Shown: one piece after another, positions 14,041-21,553 of the stretch
Numbering within the stretch: position 1 is the stretch's first letter
How the letters are laid out: the number at the start of each line of letters is the position of its first letter
NCBI GenBank assembly: GCA_021154985.1
Contig: JAJNQE010000160.1
Span: 1-21,553 of the forward strand
DNA length: 21,553 bases
Origin: Hydrogenophaga sp.
GTDB lineage: Bacteria; Pseudomonadota; Gammaproteobacteria; Burkholderiales; Burkholderiaceae_C
Direction of reading: 5' to 3'
Made by a program: the position numbers and the translations under genes
Notes under the pieces: model-generated
Database searches by the model: none
Told to the model about the DNA's origin: nothing
The model's input: the letters and a program-made list of their open reading frames with translations, nothing else

Positions 14041-17000
14041 ATGAGCAACTCCCTCCGTTTGCCTTTCACCAATCCGTGGGTCCAGCGGCTGGTTTGGGCC
14101 GTGGTCACCGTTTTGCTGCTCTGGTTGATCACCTGGCTTACTGTGCCTGTGCTCCTGAAATGGCAGCTGCAGAAGCAGGCCAGCCAGGCCCTGGGGCGCA
14201 GCGTGACGGTGGAGAAGGTGGACTTCCGGCCTTGGTCGCTGGCCTTGACCATCGAGGGCCTGCGGATTGCCGGTGCGCAGGATGACGCTGAGCAGTTGTC
14301 GGTGGCGCGGGTGCATCTGAACGCCGAACTGCAGTGGCTCCTGCGGCTGGCGCCGGTGATCGATGCCTTGAAGATCGAACAACCTCGGGTCGCCTTGCGT
14401 CATCTGGGGGGCGGGCGGTACGACGTGGACGACATCGTGCAGCGGCTGAGCGTGCCGTCATCGGACGCGCCGAGCGAGCCCGCGCGGTTCGCTCTCTTCA
14501 ACATCGAACTGCAAGGCGGCGAATTCACGCTGGTGGACGACAGCGTGGGCGTTACCCACCGCCTGCGCGGCCTGACCGTGAGCATTCCGTTTCTCAGCAA
14601 CCTGGCGTCGCGCCGCGAGGTGGTGACCGAGCCGCGCCTGGCGTTTGAACTCAACGGCAGTTCGTTTGACTCGCGCGTTGCGAGCACCCCGTTCGCTGTG
14701 GACCGTGAAACCGATGCCAGCCTGAGCATTCCCGCGCTCGATCTGGCGCCGTACTTTCCCTATTGGCCGGCAGCCTGGCCCGTCAAGCCTGAGGCCGGGG
14801 TGCTGCAGCTCGACCTGAAACTGGACTTTGCGCAGCGTGAGGTGCCGCAGGTGTGGGTGTCGGGCGATGTGGCGCTTTCCGGGCTGAAACTGGTCGAGGG
14901 TGGGGCGGGTGTGCTGTCGTGGGAGCGCCTGGCCGTCAAGCTGAACCGGGTGGAGCCGCTGGCGCGCCGGGTCGATCTGGCGTCCATCGAGCTGAAGAGG
15001 CCGAGCCTGAATGTGTCGCGCGACGCCCAGGGCCAACTCAACCTGGCGCGCCTGGCCAAGGGCTTTGCACCAGCCGCACTGGATAAGCCAGCTGCAGCCC
15101 AGTCGCCTGACGTTCAGGCCGCGCCGTGGGAGATCCGGCTGGGCCGGTTCGATCTCGACGGTGGGCTGGTTCAATGGCGCGATGAGGCCGTCAAGCCCAT
15201 GGCCGACATGGCGTTGTCGGACTTGCGTGTGCAGAGCCGCGACATCGCCTGGCCTGTGCGCGCGGCCATGCCGTTCGAGGTGTCGGCCCAGCTCGACCAG
15301 ACTCCCATTGGCGTGAAAGGGATGGCCACCGACGTGGCCGCACAAGCCGAACTGTCTCTGGGAGACATTCCCCTGGAGCGTTTCGCTCCCTATATAAGTA
15401 GTGCGCTCAAGCCCGCTCTGGCGGGAACGCTCAACACGGGCGGGCGGATCGAATGGCAGGCCGCGCAGGGCGACCGCCCCATGGCGCTGCAGGTGTTGGC
15501 GGGCCGCGTGGATGTGAACGAGCTCAAGCTGGGGTCCGCGCGGCAACCGCTGGCCAGCTTGAAGCGCTTGTTGGTGGAGGACCTGCGCCTGGATCTGCTC
15601 CAGCGCAGCGTCGATGTGGGCAGCCTCTCGATCACACAGCCCCAGGCCCGGGTGCAGCGCGAGGCCGACGGCACCTGGATGTTCGAGCCCTGGCTGGTGG
15701 CCGCGCCTGCTCCGCCGCCACGCGAAGCGGCGGCGCCCTGGCGCGTGGGGCTGGCCGCGTTGCAACTCTCCGGCGGTTCCATCAACTTCGTGGATCGTGT
15801 GCCCACCGAACCGGTGGCGCTGGACCTCACCCAGTTGCAGCTGGATCTCAAAGGCCTGCGCCCGACGGATGGCGAGCAGAAAGACATGGCGATGTCTGTC
15901 AAGGCGCGCGTGGGTGCTGGCCCGGGCAGCCAGGTGGCCCCGGGACAGTTGTCGCTCGTGGGCGCCCTGCGCCTGCCAGCACCCGGATCCCCGGGCGGCG
16001 TGGGTCTGCGGCTGGACGCCCGGGCCCAGCTTGAACGCCTGCCGGCGCATGCGCTCGTGCCGTACTTCGCCGATCGGCTCAACCTGGAGCTGTTGCGCGC
16101 TGACGCCAGCTACCGCGGTCGGGTTCAGCTCGGGTTGCCCGCCGGCGCCGTGGCACTGAACCTGGACGGTGACGCCGCGCTGGACGACTTGAGCGCCAAC
16201 ACCTTGTCGCCCGCCGAAGACCTGCTGGCCTGGAAATCGCTGCAGGTGCGCGGCCTGCAACTGGCCCTGACACCCGGGCTGGCCACCCGGGTGGCGGTGC
16301 GCGAGACCGTGCTCAGCGACTACTTTGCTCGCGTGATCATCGACGAGGCCGGCAAGATCAACCTGCAAGGCCTGGTGAAACAGCCCGGCGAGGCGCCCGC
16401 CGCCGAGCCCGCGCCACCGCCAGCCGTGGCCGCCACCAGCGGCCCCGCGCCTGACATCCGCCTGGGGCCGATCAGTCTGGTCAATGGCCGCGTGCGGTTC
16501 TCCGACCGGTTCATCAAGCCCAACTACACCGCCAATTTGAGCGAGCTCACCGGCAGCCTGGGTGCGTTCTCCAACGCCAAACCGGCGGGCGCGGCGCCCG
16601 AGCTGGCGGCCCTGTCGTTGCGTGGGCGGGCCGAGGGCACGGCCGCGCTGGAAATCGACGGCCAGCTCAACCCGCTGGCCCAGCCGCTGGCGCTCGACAT
16701 CCAGGGCCGCGTGCGCAACCTGGAGCTGCCGCCGCTCTCGCCCTACACGGTGAAATACGCCGGCTACGGCATCGAGCGCGGCAAACTCAGCGTGGACGTG
16801 GCCTACAAGATCGATCCCGACGGCCAGCTCAACGCCAGCAACCAGATCGTGCTCAACCAACTCAGCTTTGGCGAGCGCGTGGCCGGCAGTGATGCACCCA
16901 ACCTGCCGGTGAAACTGGCGGTGGCGCTGCTGGCGGACCGCAATGGCGTGATCGACATCAACCTGCCGGTGAGCGGCTCCCTCAACGACCCCCAGTTCCG

Positions 17001-17652
17001 CCTGGCGCCCATCATTTTCAAGCTCATCTTCAACCTGATCGGCAAGGCCATCACGGCGCCGTTTTCGCTGATCGCCAGCGCATTCGGCGGGGGCGCCGAG
17101 TCGCCCAGCCAGGTGTTGTTTGCGCCGGGCAGTGCGGTGCTCGCGCCCGACAACCAGCAACGGCTGGAATCGGTGGCCAAGGCGCTGGCCGATCGGCCGG
17201 CGCTGCAGATCACGGTGGTGGGCCACAGCGATCTGGACGCAGAGCGCAGCGCCTACCAGCGCAGTCGGCTGGACGAGCGCGTGCTGGCCGAAAAGCGGCG
17301 TGTGCTCGCGCGAGACGGCCAACCGATCCCCGGTACGTTGGCGGTATCAAGCGAGGAATACCCCGCGCTGCTCAAAGAGGTGTACCGGCGCGCCGACATT
17401 CCCAAGCCGCGCAACCTGATCGGCATCGCCAAAGACATTCCGCAGGCCGAGATGGAAGCCTTGCTGCTGGCCTCGATACCGGTCACGGCCGACGCGCTGC
17501 GCGACCTCGCCGTGGCGCGCGGCCAGGCGGTCAAGGACTTTCTGGCCAGCCGCGCGCTGCCCGAAGACCGCATGTTCCTGGGTGCGCCGCAACTGGCTCG
17601 CCAGGGGGAAAACTGGAAGCCGCAAGCCGAACTGCGCCTGGCGCCGCGCTGA
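14041..17652 (+). CDS. DUF748/AsmA-like envelope protein with OmpA-like C-terminus
   Basis: This is a large inner-membrane-anchored periplasmic protein of the DUF748 (AsmA-like) group, whose exact role is unsettled; AsmA-like relatives work in envelope lipid transport or outer-membrane homeostasis. The 1203-residue product has a transmembrane helix at about 17-40. A repeating unit starts near residues 88, 291, 504 and 729, with a motif of the type rpslnVsRDaqGqlNLarL. Each unit is followed by a strand set near 150, 363, 567 and 806 (for example IRLGRFDLDGGLVQWRDEAVKP). The C-terminus (about 1024-1190) resembles a split OmpA-type domain: LFAPGSAVLAPDNQQRLESV, VVGHSD (D1064), an insertion of about 70 residues, then LAVARGQAVKDFLASRALP (R1160). 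The ATG is chosen because the frame upstream runs into the terminator; no Shine-Dalgarno is visible. Confidence 0.85.
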   Translation: MSNSLRLPFTNPWVQRLVWAVVTVLLLWLITWLTVPVLLKWQLQKQASQALGRSVTVEKVDFRPWSLALTIEGLRIAGAQDDAEQLSVARVHLNAELQWLLRLAPVIDALKIEQPRVALRHLGGGRYDVDDIVQRLSVPSSDAPSEPARFALFNIELQGGEFTLVDDSVGVTHRLRGLTVSIPFLSNLASRREVVTEPRLAFELNGSSFDSRVASTPFAVDRETDASLSIPALDLAPYFPYWPAAWPVKPEAGVLQLDLKLDFAQREVPQVWVSGDVALSGLKLVEGGAGVLSWERLAVKLNRVEPLARRVDLASIELKRPSLNVSRDAQGQLNLARLAKGFAPAALDKPAAAQSPDVQAAPWEIRLGRFDLDGGLVQWRDEAVKPMADMALSDLRVQSRDIAWPVRAAMPFEVSAQLDQTPIGVKGMATDVAAQAELSLGDIPLERFAPYISSALKPALAGTLNTGGRIEWQAAQGDRPMALQVLAGRVDVNELKLGSARQPLASLKRLLVEDLRLDLLQRSVDVGSLSITQPQARVQREADGTWMFEPWLVAAPAPPPREAAAPWRVGLAALQLSGGSINFVDRVPTEPVALDLTQLQLDLKGLRPTDGEQKDMAMSVKARVGAGPGSQVAPGQLSLVGALRLPAPGSPGGVGLRLDARAQLERLPAHALVPYFADRLNLELLRADASYRGRVQLGLPAGAVALNLDGDAALDDLSANTLSPAEDLLAWKSLQVRGLQLALTPGLATRVAVRETVLSDYFARVIIDEAGKINLQGLVKQPGEAPAAEPAPPPAVAATSGPAPDIRLGPISLVNGRVRFSDRFIKPNYTANLSELTGSLGAFSNAKPAGAAPELAALSLRGRAEGTAALEIDGQLNPLAQPLALDIQGRVRNLELPPLSPYTVKYAGYGIERGKLSVDVAYKIDPDGQLNASNQIVLNQLSFGERVAGSDAPNLPVKLAVALLADRNGVIDINLPVSGSLNDPQFRLAPIIFKLIFNLIGKAITAPFSLIASAFGGGAESPSQVLFAPGSAVLAPDNQQRLESVAKALADRPALQITVVGHSDLDAERSAYQRSRLDERVLAEKRRVLARDGQPIPGTLAVSSEEYPALLKEVYRRADIPKPRNLIGIAKDIPQAEMEALLLASIPVTADALRDLAVARGQAVKDFLASRALPEDRMFLGAPQLARQGENWKPQAELRLAPR

Positions 17653-17784
17653 TCGGCCATCGTGGTGCCATCGTTCCAAGGCCCCATCGGGCACAGGCGG
17701 TGGCGCGCGGGCGAACAGCGGCGACAATACGCGTTTGCCGCGCCGCCCGGGCGCAGCCTCTGTCCTGACCGAATTCACGTTCCC
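17653..17784 (+). other. spacer between DUF748 and DUF349 genes
   Basis: A 132-base gap with no gene. GACAAT near 17720-17728 could be a -10 box for the DUF349 gene, but no good -35 box precedes it. Co-transcription with the DUF748 gene is equally possible. Confidence 0.25.
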
Positions 17785-20544
17785 ATGTCGCTGTTTTCCC
17801 TGCGCAAGTCTTCATCCCCTCAAGCTTCTCCACCTGCCGTGAACACGCCCACCCCTTCCAAGTCCGCCGCTGCGGCCCATCCCCTGGACGCCGTGACCGG
17901 CGGGGCGTTTTCCGCGCCCACCTCGGGCGAACGCGCCGCCCGCATCCGCGAATGGCTGGCCACCGAGCCGGGTCTGGACCAGATGAACGAGGTCTACAAG
18001 GAGCTGTCCAACCGCGACCGGGGCGCTGCCAAACCGCTGAAGGAAAAGCTCGACGAGCAAAAGCGCATGAAGACCCAGGAGCAGATGGCGGTGGAGTGGG
18101 CGCAAAAGGCGCAGGCCCTGCTGGACCATTCGCGCCTGAATCTGGCCGACGCCCTGGCCTGGCAGCGCGACGCCGCGCGCGCCGGCGCGCCACTGTCGCG
18201 GGAGCCGCTGGCCACGCTGCGCCAGTCGCTGGCCGAACGCGTCAAAGCCATTGAAGACCTGCAGCACCGTGTGCAGGTGGAGCGCGAAGCCGCGGTGCTG
18301 ATCGCGCAGCGCATCGAGGTGCTGTCCACCAAACCCTGGCGCGAGGCGCAGCACAGCGCGCAGACGCTCCAGGCCGACGTGGCCCAGTGGCAGGCGCAGG
18401 CCAGCGGCCTGGCGCAAGACGCCCAATGGGCCAGTGTGGACGCGAAGTTCCCACCCATGCTCGACGCCTCCCGCAAGCAACTGCAGCTGGTGTGGGACGC
18501 ATTCGAAGGCGCGCTGGCCCAGGCCGTGGCCGCCGACGCCGATGCACAAGCCCCGCTGCCCGCCGTGCCTGTTTGGGCCGATGAACTGCGCGTGGCGCGC
18601 GGTGGCGAAGCCGCTGCTGTCGCCGAAAAACCCGCGGTGGACACCCAGGCCCAGCAGGAGCGCCGCACCCGTGTGGCCACCGAACTGGGTCACGCGCTCG
18701 ACGTGCTGGAGCGCGAACTGGCCGAGGGCCACGGCAAGGCCACACCCAAGGCCGCAGCCGATGTGCGCGCCATCCTCAAGTCCAACGGCCGTTTTGTGAG
18801 TGCCGCGCTCGACGCGCGCGCCCACGCCGCGCTGAGCCAGGCCGGTGAACTCGAAGGCTGGCAGCGCTGGCGCGCCGACCAGCTGCGCGAAGAACTCGTG
18901 GCCAAGGCCGAAGCCCTGTTGCAAGCGCCCGAGGGCCAGCGCCTGGGCGGTCGCAAGATGCAGGAAACCCTGCGCGGCCTGCGCGACCAGTGGAAAACCA
19001 CCGACCAGGGCGGCCAGCCCAACCACGCACTGTGGAAACGGTTCGACGAAGCCTGCACCGAAGCCCACAAGCTGGTCGAAGCCTGGCTGGTCCAGGTGCG
19101 CCAGCAGGCCGACACCCACAAGGCCCAGCGCCTGGCCATCATTGCCGAGCTGAAGGCCTGGACGGATGCCCACGCCGGCAACACCGACTGGAAAGCCCAG
19201 GTGCGTGCGCTGCACACGTTCTCCGAGCGCTGGCGCGAGGCCGGTCACATGAGCGAGAAGGCGTTTGCCGAGATGCAGCCGCAGTGGAAAGACGCCATGC
19301 ACCAGGCGCACGCCGGCCTGGAAGCCGCGCAGGCCGAGAGCACGGCGCGGCGCAAGGCCCTGATTGAAGAGGCCACCGCGCTGGGCGCCGCGCCCATGTT
19401 GCGCATCGACGCAGTGAAAGCGCTGCAGCAGCGTTGGCAGGCCGAAGCCCACGCAGTGCCGCTGGAGCGCAAACACGAGCAGAAGCTGTGGGAGGCGTTC
19501 CGCCAGCCCATCGACGAAGCGTTCAACCGCAAGACCACCGAACGCGAGAAGGCCGCCACCTCGCTCAACGCGCACGACCAGCGCGTGCTCGACGCCTCGC
19601 GCGCCCTGGAGCAGGCAAGTGCCAGCGGTGACGCGCAGCGCATCCGCGCGGCCATGCAGGAGCTGGAATCGGCGCTGGCCGGCCGACCGGCAGCGGTGGA
19701 GGCTGCGCCGGCTGTGGCCGCTGCGAAAGCCGCACCGAAGGAGCCCGCTGCAGCGCCGGCTGAGCCCGCTACCGAAAGCACCGAAACACCCGAATCGGTC
19801 GACGCGTCTGGTGAAGCCGAGGGCAGCGACGTGGCGGCCCCGGCCGAACCCGCGGCGCCCGCCAAACCCGCTGCACCCCCCAAGAAGCTGGTGGCCATGC
19901 GGGGTGACGATCGCCCGGGCATGAAGAAAGCCGAACCGGCGGGCCGCGATGCGCGCGGTGCTCGGCCCGAAGGCCGCCGCGACGGTGGTGCAGGGCGCCC
20001 CGACTCGCGTGGCCCCCGCGATGCCCGTGGCCCGGGTGCTGCGGCACCGTGGCGCGGGGATCACGAAGGGCGCGAGCTGCGCGGCCCGCGCCTCGGGGAC
20101 GCAGCTTTCCGCGCGCAGCGCCAGGCCATCGAGGCGGCCGAGGCCAGCCTGCGCAAGCTGGCCGCCCAGGCGCATGGCGAAGTGCTCACCCAGCTCATGA
20201 CCGCCTGGGAGCAGCGCGATGCAGAGCAGATGCCCACGGCGCAGGCGCTGGGTTCTCGCGTGAACGCGGCGAGCCGCAGCATCTGGTCGGCCGCCCTGTC
20301 CAAACCCGCCGGTGCCTTGCATGGCGAGACCCTGCTGCGCCTGGAAATGGCCGCCGAAGTGCACACGCCAGCCGAACACCTGAGCGAGCGCCGCATGCTG
20401 CAACTGCAGTTGCTCACGCGACGCCATGCAGCCGCTCCGAGCGAAACCTGGGTGGAGGATGTGGCGGGTGTGCTGGCGTCGCCGTTTGACGCGTCGGCCG
20501 CGCGCCGACTGCAAACCGTGTTGAAGGTCCTGCTCAAACGCTGA
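17785..20544 (+). CDS. DUF349 domain-containing coiled-coil protein
   Basis: This is a large helical protein with repeated DUF349 domains, a family without a settled function. The product is 919 residues from the ATG at 17785; the frame extends upstream to 17662 but without protein-like sequence. An N-terminal Pro/Ser/Ala segment (about 1-40) precedes long charged helices (about 55-330). DUF349-type repeats with the spaced aromatic pattern lie at about 380-620, for example LRGLRDQWKTT, LHTFSERWREAGHM and LQQRWQAEAHAVPLERKHEQKLWEAF. Residues about 633-770 are low complexity: first Ala/Pro/Glu, then an Arg/Gly-rich stretch (GRDARGARPEGRRDGGAGRP). A separate helical C-terminal domain (about 770-919) ends VLKVLLKR. 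The gene ends at a strong terminator. No signal peptide is visible, so it is probably cytoplasmic. Confidence 0.85.
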   Translation: MSLFSLRKSSSPQASPPAVNTPTPSKSAAAAHPLDAVTGGAFSAPTSGERAARIREWLATEPGLDQMNEVYKELSNRDRGAAKPLKEKLDEQKRMKTQEQMAVEWAQKAQALLDHSRLNLADALAWQRDAARAGAPLSREPLATLRQSLAERVKAIEDLQHRVQVEREAAVLIAQRIEVLSTKPWREAQHSAQTLQADVAQWQAQASGLAQDAQWASVDAKFPPMLDASRKQLQLVWDAFEGALAQAVAADADAQAPLPAVPVWADELRVARGGEAAAVAEKPAVDTQAQQERRTRVATELGHALDVLERELAEGHGKATPKAAADVRAILKSNGRFVSAALDARAHAALSQAGELEGWQRWRADQLREELVAKAEALLQAPEGQRLGGRKMQETLRGLRDQWKTTDQGGQPNHALWKRFDEACTEAHKLVEAWLVQVRQQADTHKAQRLAIIAELKAWTDAHAGNTDWKAQVRALHTFSERWREAGHMSEKAFAEMQPQWKDAMHQAHAGLEAAQAESTARRKALIEEATALGAAPMLRIDAVKALQQRWQAEAHAVPLERKHEQKLWEAFRQPIDEAFNRKTTEREKAATSLNAHDQRVLDASRALEQASASGDAQRIRAAMQELESALAGRPAAVEAAPAVAAAKAAPKEPAAAPAEPATESTETPESVDASGEAEGSDVAAPAEPAAPAKPAAPPKKLVAMRGDDRPGMKKAEPAGRDARGARPEGRRDGGAGRPDSRGPRDARGPGAAAPWRGDHEGRELRGPRLGDAAFRAQRQAIEAAEASLRKLAAQAHGEVLTQLMTAWEQRDAEQMPTAQALGSRVNAASRSIWSAALSKPAGALHGETLLRLEMAAEVHTPAEHLSERRMLQLQLLTRRHAAAPSETWVEDVAGVLASPFDASAARRLQTVLKVLLKR

Positions 20545-20563
20545 GTCTGATCGGCCAGTTGGC

Positions 20564-20600
20564 AGGCCCGCGCAGACAACCGTCTGCGCGGGCCTTTTTT
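20564..20600 (+). terminator. strong intrinsic terminator of the DUF349 gene
   Basis: A perfect 14-base stem, AGGCCCGCGCAGAC / GTCTGCGCGGGCCT, with an AACC loop is followed by a run of T residues to 20600, starting 20 bases after the DUF349 stop. The minus-strand side lacks a T tract, so it is only a weak candidate terminator for the convergent mtfA gene. Confidence 0.93.
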
Positions 20601-20620
20601 GCTGTGGGCCATCGACAGGT

Positions 20621-21469
20621 CTACGAGGCCGGCCGGAAGAACCCGTCGTACAGAGCGATCAGCGAAGGAAACTCGTGTGCGAAGCGCTCGCGGCTCACAA
20701 AGTAGGCCTCGCAAGTGACGGCGAAAAACTCGGCGGGATCTTTGGCCGCGTAGTCGTCGAGCCAGGGCCGCTCGGCGCCGAAGCGCTCGGCCATGGCCAC
20801 CGCTTCGCGGAACGCGTCAAAGGCGGTCTGCATCGTGTTGCGCCACAGCGTGCTCGCATCCACCGCGCTGCGCGTGCCCAGGAAGCCTTTGGGCAAGGGC
20901 GGCGCGCCGTCGGGGTGCTCACCCAGCGAGAGGCCGCGCATGTCCATCTTGTGCACGAACTCGTGGATCACGACGTTGCTGCCGCTCTGCGCTGTGGCGC
21001 CGGCGTGTGCAACGTCTTCCCAACTCAGCATGAGCGGGCCACGGTCCATGGCTTCGCCGGCCAGCACTTCGGTGTAGTGGTGCACCACGCCGGCACCGTC
21101 GGTGGTTTTGCGCTGCGCGACCACGGCCCCGGGTTGCACCACGATGCCGACAAAGTCGCCGTACCAGTCGAGCAACTTGAGCGGATCGCGCACGGGCTCG
21201 CCCGAGGTGCCGTGCATGTGCAGCAGCGGCAGGCAGGCCTGCGCGGCAATGGCGAGGGCCATGGCGTCGGTGAGCTCCAGGTCGTTCGCGCCGTGGAACT
21301 CCTTCTCGGCCAGGAAATGGGTGCACAGCAGGCGCAGGCGTTCTTGCTCGGCGCGGTTGAGGGCCGACAGAAAGGGATGCGCCGTCAGGGTGCTCTCCCA
21401 CAGCGCGTCGGGCACTGGCGTGGGCTGGCGCAGCGAGCGGGGCAGCAAGCGTTGGAGCAGGGCGATCAT
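20621..21469 (-). CDS. mtfA: M90 family zinc-dependent peptidase MtfA
   Basis: This belongs to the MtfA family of cytosolic zinc peptidases; in E. coli MtfA binds the glucose repressor Mlc and so affects the PTS. The 282-residue product shows the zinc motif NVVIHEFVHKMD (H169, E170, H173). The downstream DPAEFFAVTCEAYF (E247 or nearby) supplies the likely third ligand. N-terminal family pattern: HPFLSALNRAEQERLRLLCTHFLAEKEFHGANDLELTDAM. The ATG at 21469 overlaps the stop of an upstream frame as ATGA and gives the normal family N-terminus; a longer frame to the window edge is not protein-like. Whether it acts on Mlc here is unknown, since betaproteobacteria often lack a sugar PTS of the E. coli kind. 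It is convergent with the DUF349 gene. Confidence 0.92.
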   Translation of the reverse strand: MIALLQRLLPRSLRQPTPVPDALWESTLTAHPFLSALNRAEQERLRLLCTHFLAEKEFHGANDLELTDAMALAIAAQACLPLLHMHGTSGEPVRDPLKLLDWYGDFVGIVVQPGAVVAQRKTTDGAGVVHHYTEVLAGEAMDRGPLMLSWEDVAHAGATAQSGSNVVIHEFVHKMDMRGLSLGEHPDGAPPLPKGFLGTRSAVDASTLWRNTMQTAFDAFREAVAMAERFGAERPWLDDYAAKDPAEFFAVTCEAYFVSRERFAHEFPSLIALYDGFFRPAS

Positions 21470-21553
21470 GAGAGCGGCAAGGGAATGCGGTGCAGGCCTT
21501 GGGTGTCGAGCCGCAGCGCCTCGGCTCGCGGTGGGAGTGCTGCGGCATCCCAA
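21466..21553 (-). CDS. C-terminal end of an unidentified gene upstream of mtfA
   Basis: A minus-strand frame enters from the right window edge and ends in a TGA that overlaps the mtfA ATG by four bases. Its last 28 residues end LRLDTQGLHRIPLPLS, which reads like a genuine protein tail. The 4-base overlap is typical of coupled genes, so it is probably the preceding gene of an operon. The fragment is too short to identify. Confidence 0.4.
   Translation of the reverse strand, partial: WDAAALPPRAEALRLDTQGLHRIPLPLS

Noticed and set aside
13814..14044. A small plus-strand frame running through the terminator into the DUF748 start
   Set aside because: It would have to translate through a perfect intrinsic terminator, and its product shows no family resemblance. 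The non-coding explanation is simpler.
14458..17322. A 954-codon open frame on the minus strand opposite the DUF748 gene
   Set aside because: It has no recognisable domains and an unusual His/Gln/Arg/Leu composition typical of the complement of GC-rich codons; the plus-strand frame has clear protein features.
17812..20514. A 900-codon open frame on the minus strand opposite the DUF349 gene
   Set aside because: It is a shadow of a GC-rich gene: Gly/Arg/His-rich, with no family motif and no start signals.

Overview
The window looks like chromosomal DNA from a high-GC betaproteobacterium, most likely Burkholderiales and probably Comamonadaceae (Hydrogenophaga/Acidovorax-like). This rests on the glyA-nrdR neighbourhood, the style of the type IV minor pilin cluster, and the GC-rich coding bias with long antisense shadow frames. 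The genus is an inference from remembered family resemblance; no search was run.

Layout from left to right. (1) 1-1324: an IS5-family transposase cut by the window edge. It is inserted into the 3' part of a degenerate pilin-like gene on the opposite strand, followed by a short gene-free stretch. (2) 1325-10157, minus strand: a type IV pilus minor-pilin operon in the order fimT/gspH, pilV, pilW, pilX, pilY1, pilE. It runs directly into ribD (riboflavin biosynthesis) through a possible GTGA overlap. The first four pilin genes are packed with tiny gaps or 4-base overlaps. pilY1 is by far the longest gene in the operon and has clearly lower, patchy GC. (3) 10158-10430: the operon leader, with three inverted repeats, one of which contains the GTG start of fimT. 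(4) 10431-12147, minus: nrdR and glyA. (5) 12445-13335, minus: a membrane-anchored lytic-transglycosylase-like protein. (6) 13336-14040: a 705-base gene-free region with a divergent promoter area, a run of RNA hairpins and a perfect intrinsic terminator on the plus strand. It reads as a structured leader RNA or small RNA. (7) 14041-17652 and 17785-20544, plus: a large DUF748/AsmA-like envelope protein with fourfold internal repeats and an OmpA-like tail, then a DUF349 coiled-coil protein ending in a textbook terminator. (8) 20621-21553, minus: an MtfA-type zinc peptidase overlapping the last codons of an upstream gene that leaves the window.

Functionally, the pil operon supplies the minor pilins and the PilY1 tip adhesin that prime type IV pilus assembly. 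It sits between nrdR and ribD, which are adjacent in many proteobacteria, so ribD may be co-transcribed with pilus genes here. The most interesting non-gene signals are the structured RNA at about 13760-13958, the start-codon hairpin of fimT, and the inverted repeats overlapping likely promoter or leader sequences. I saw no tRNA, rRNA, CRISPR array or phage genes.
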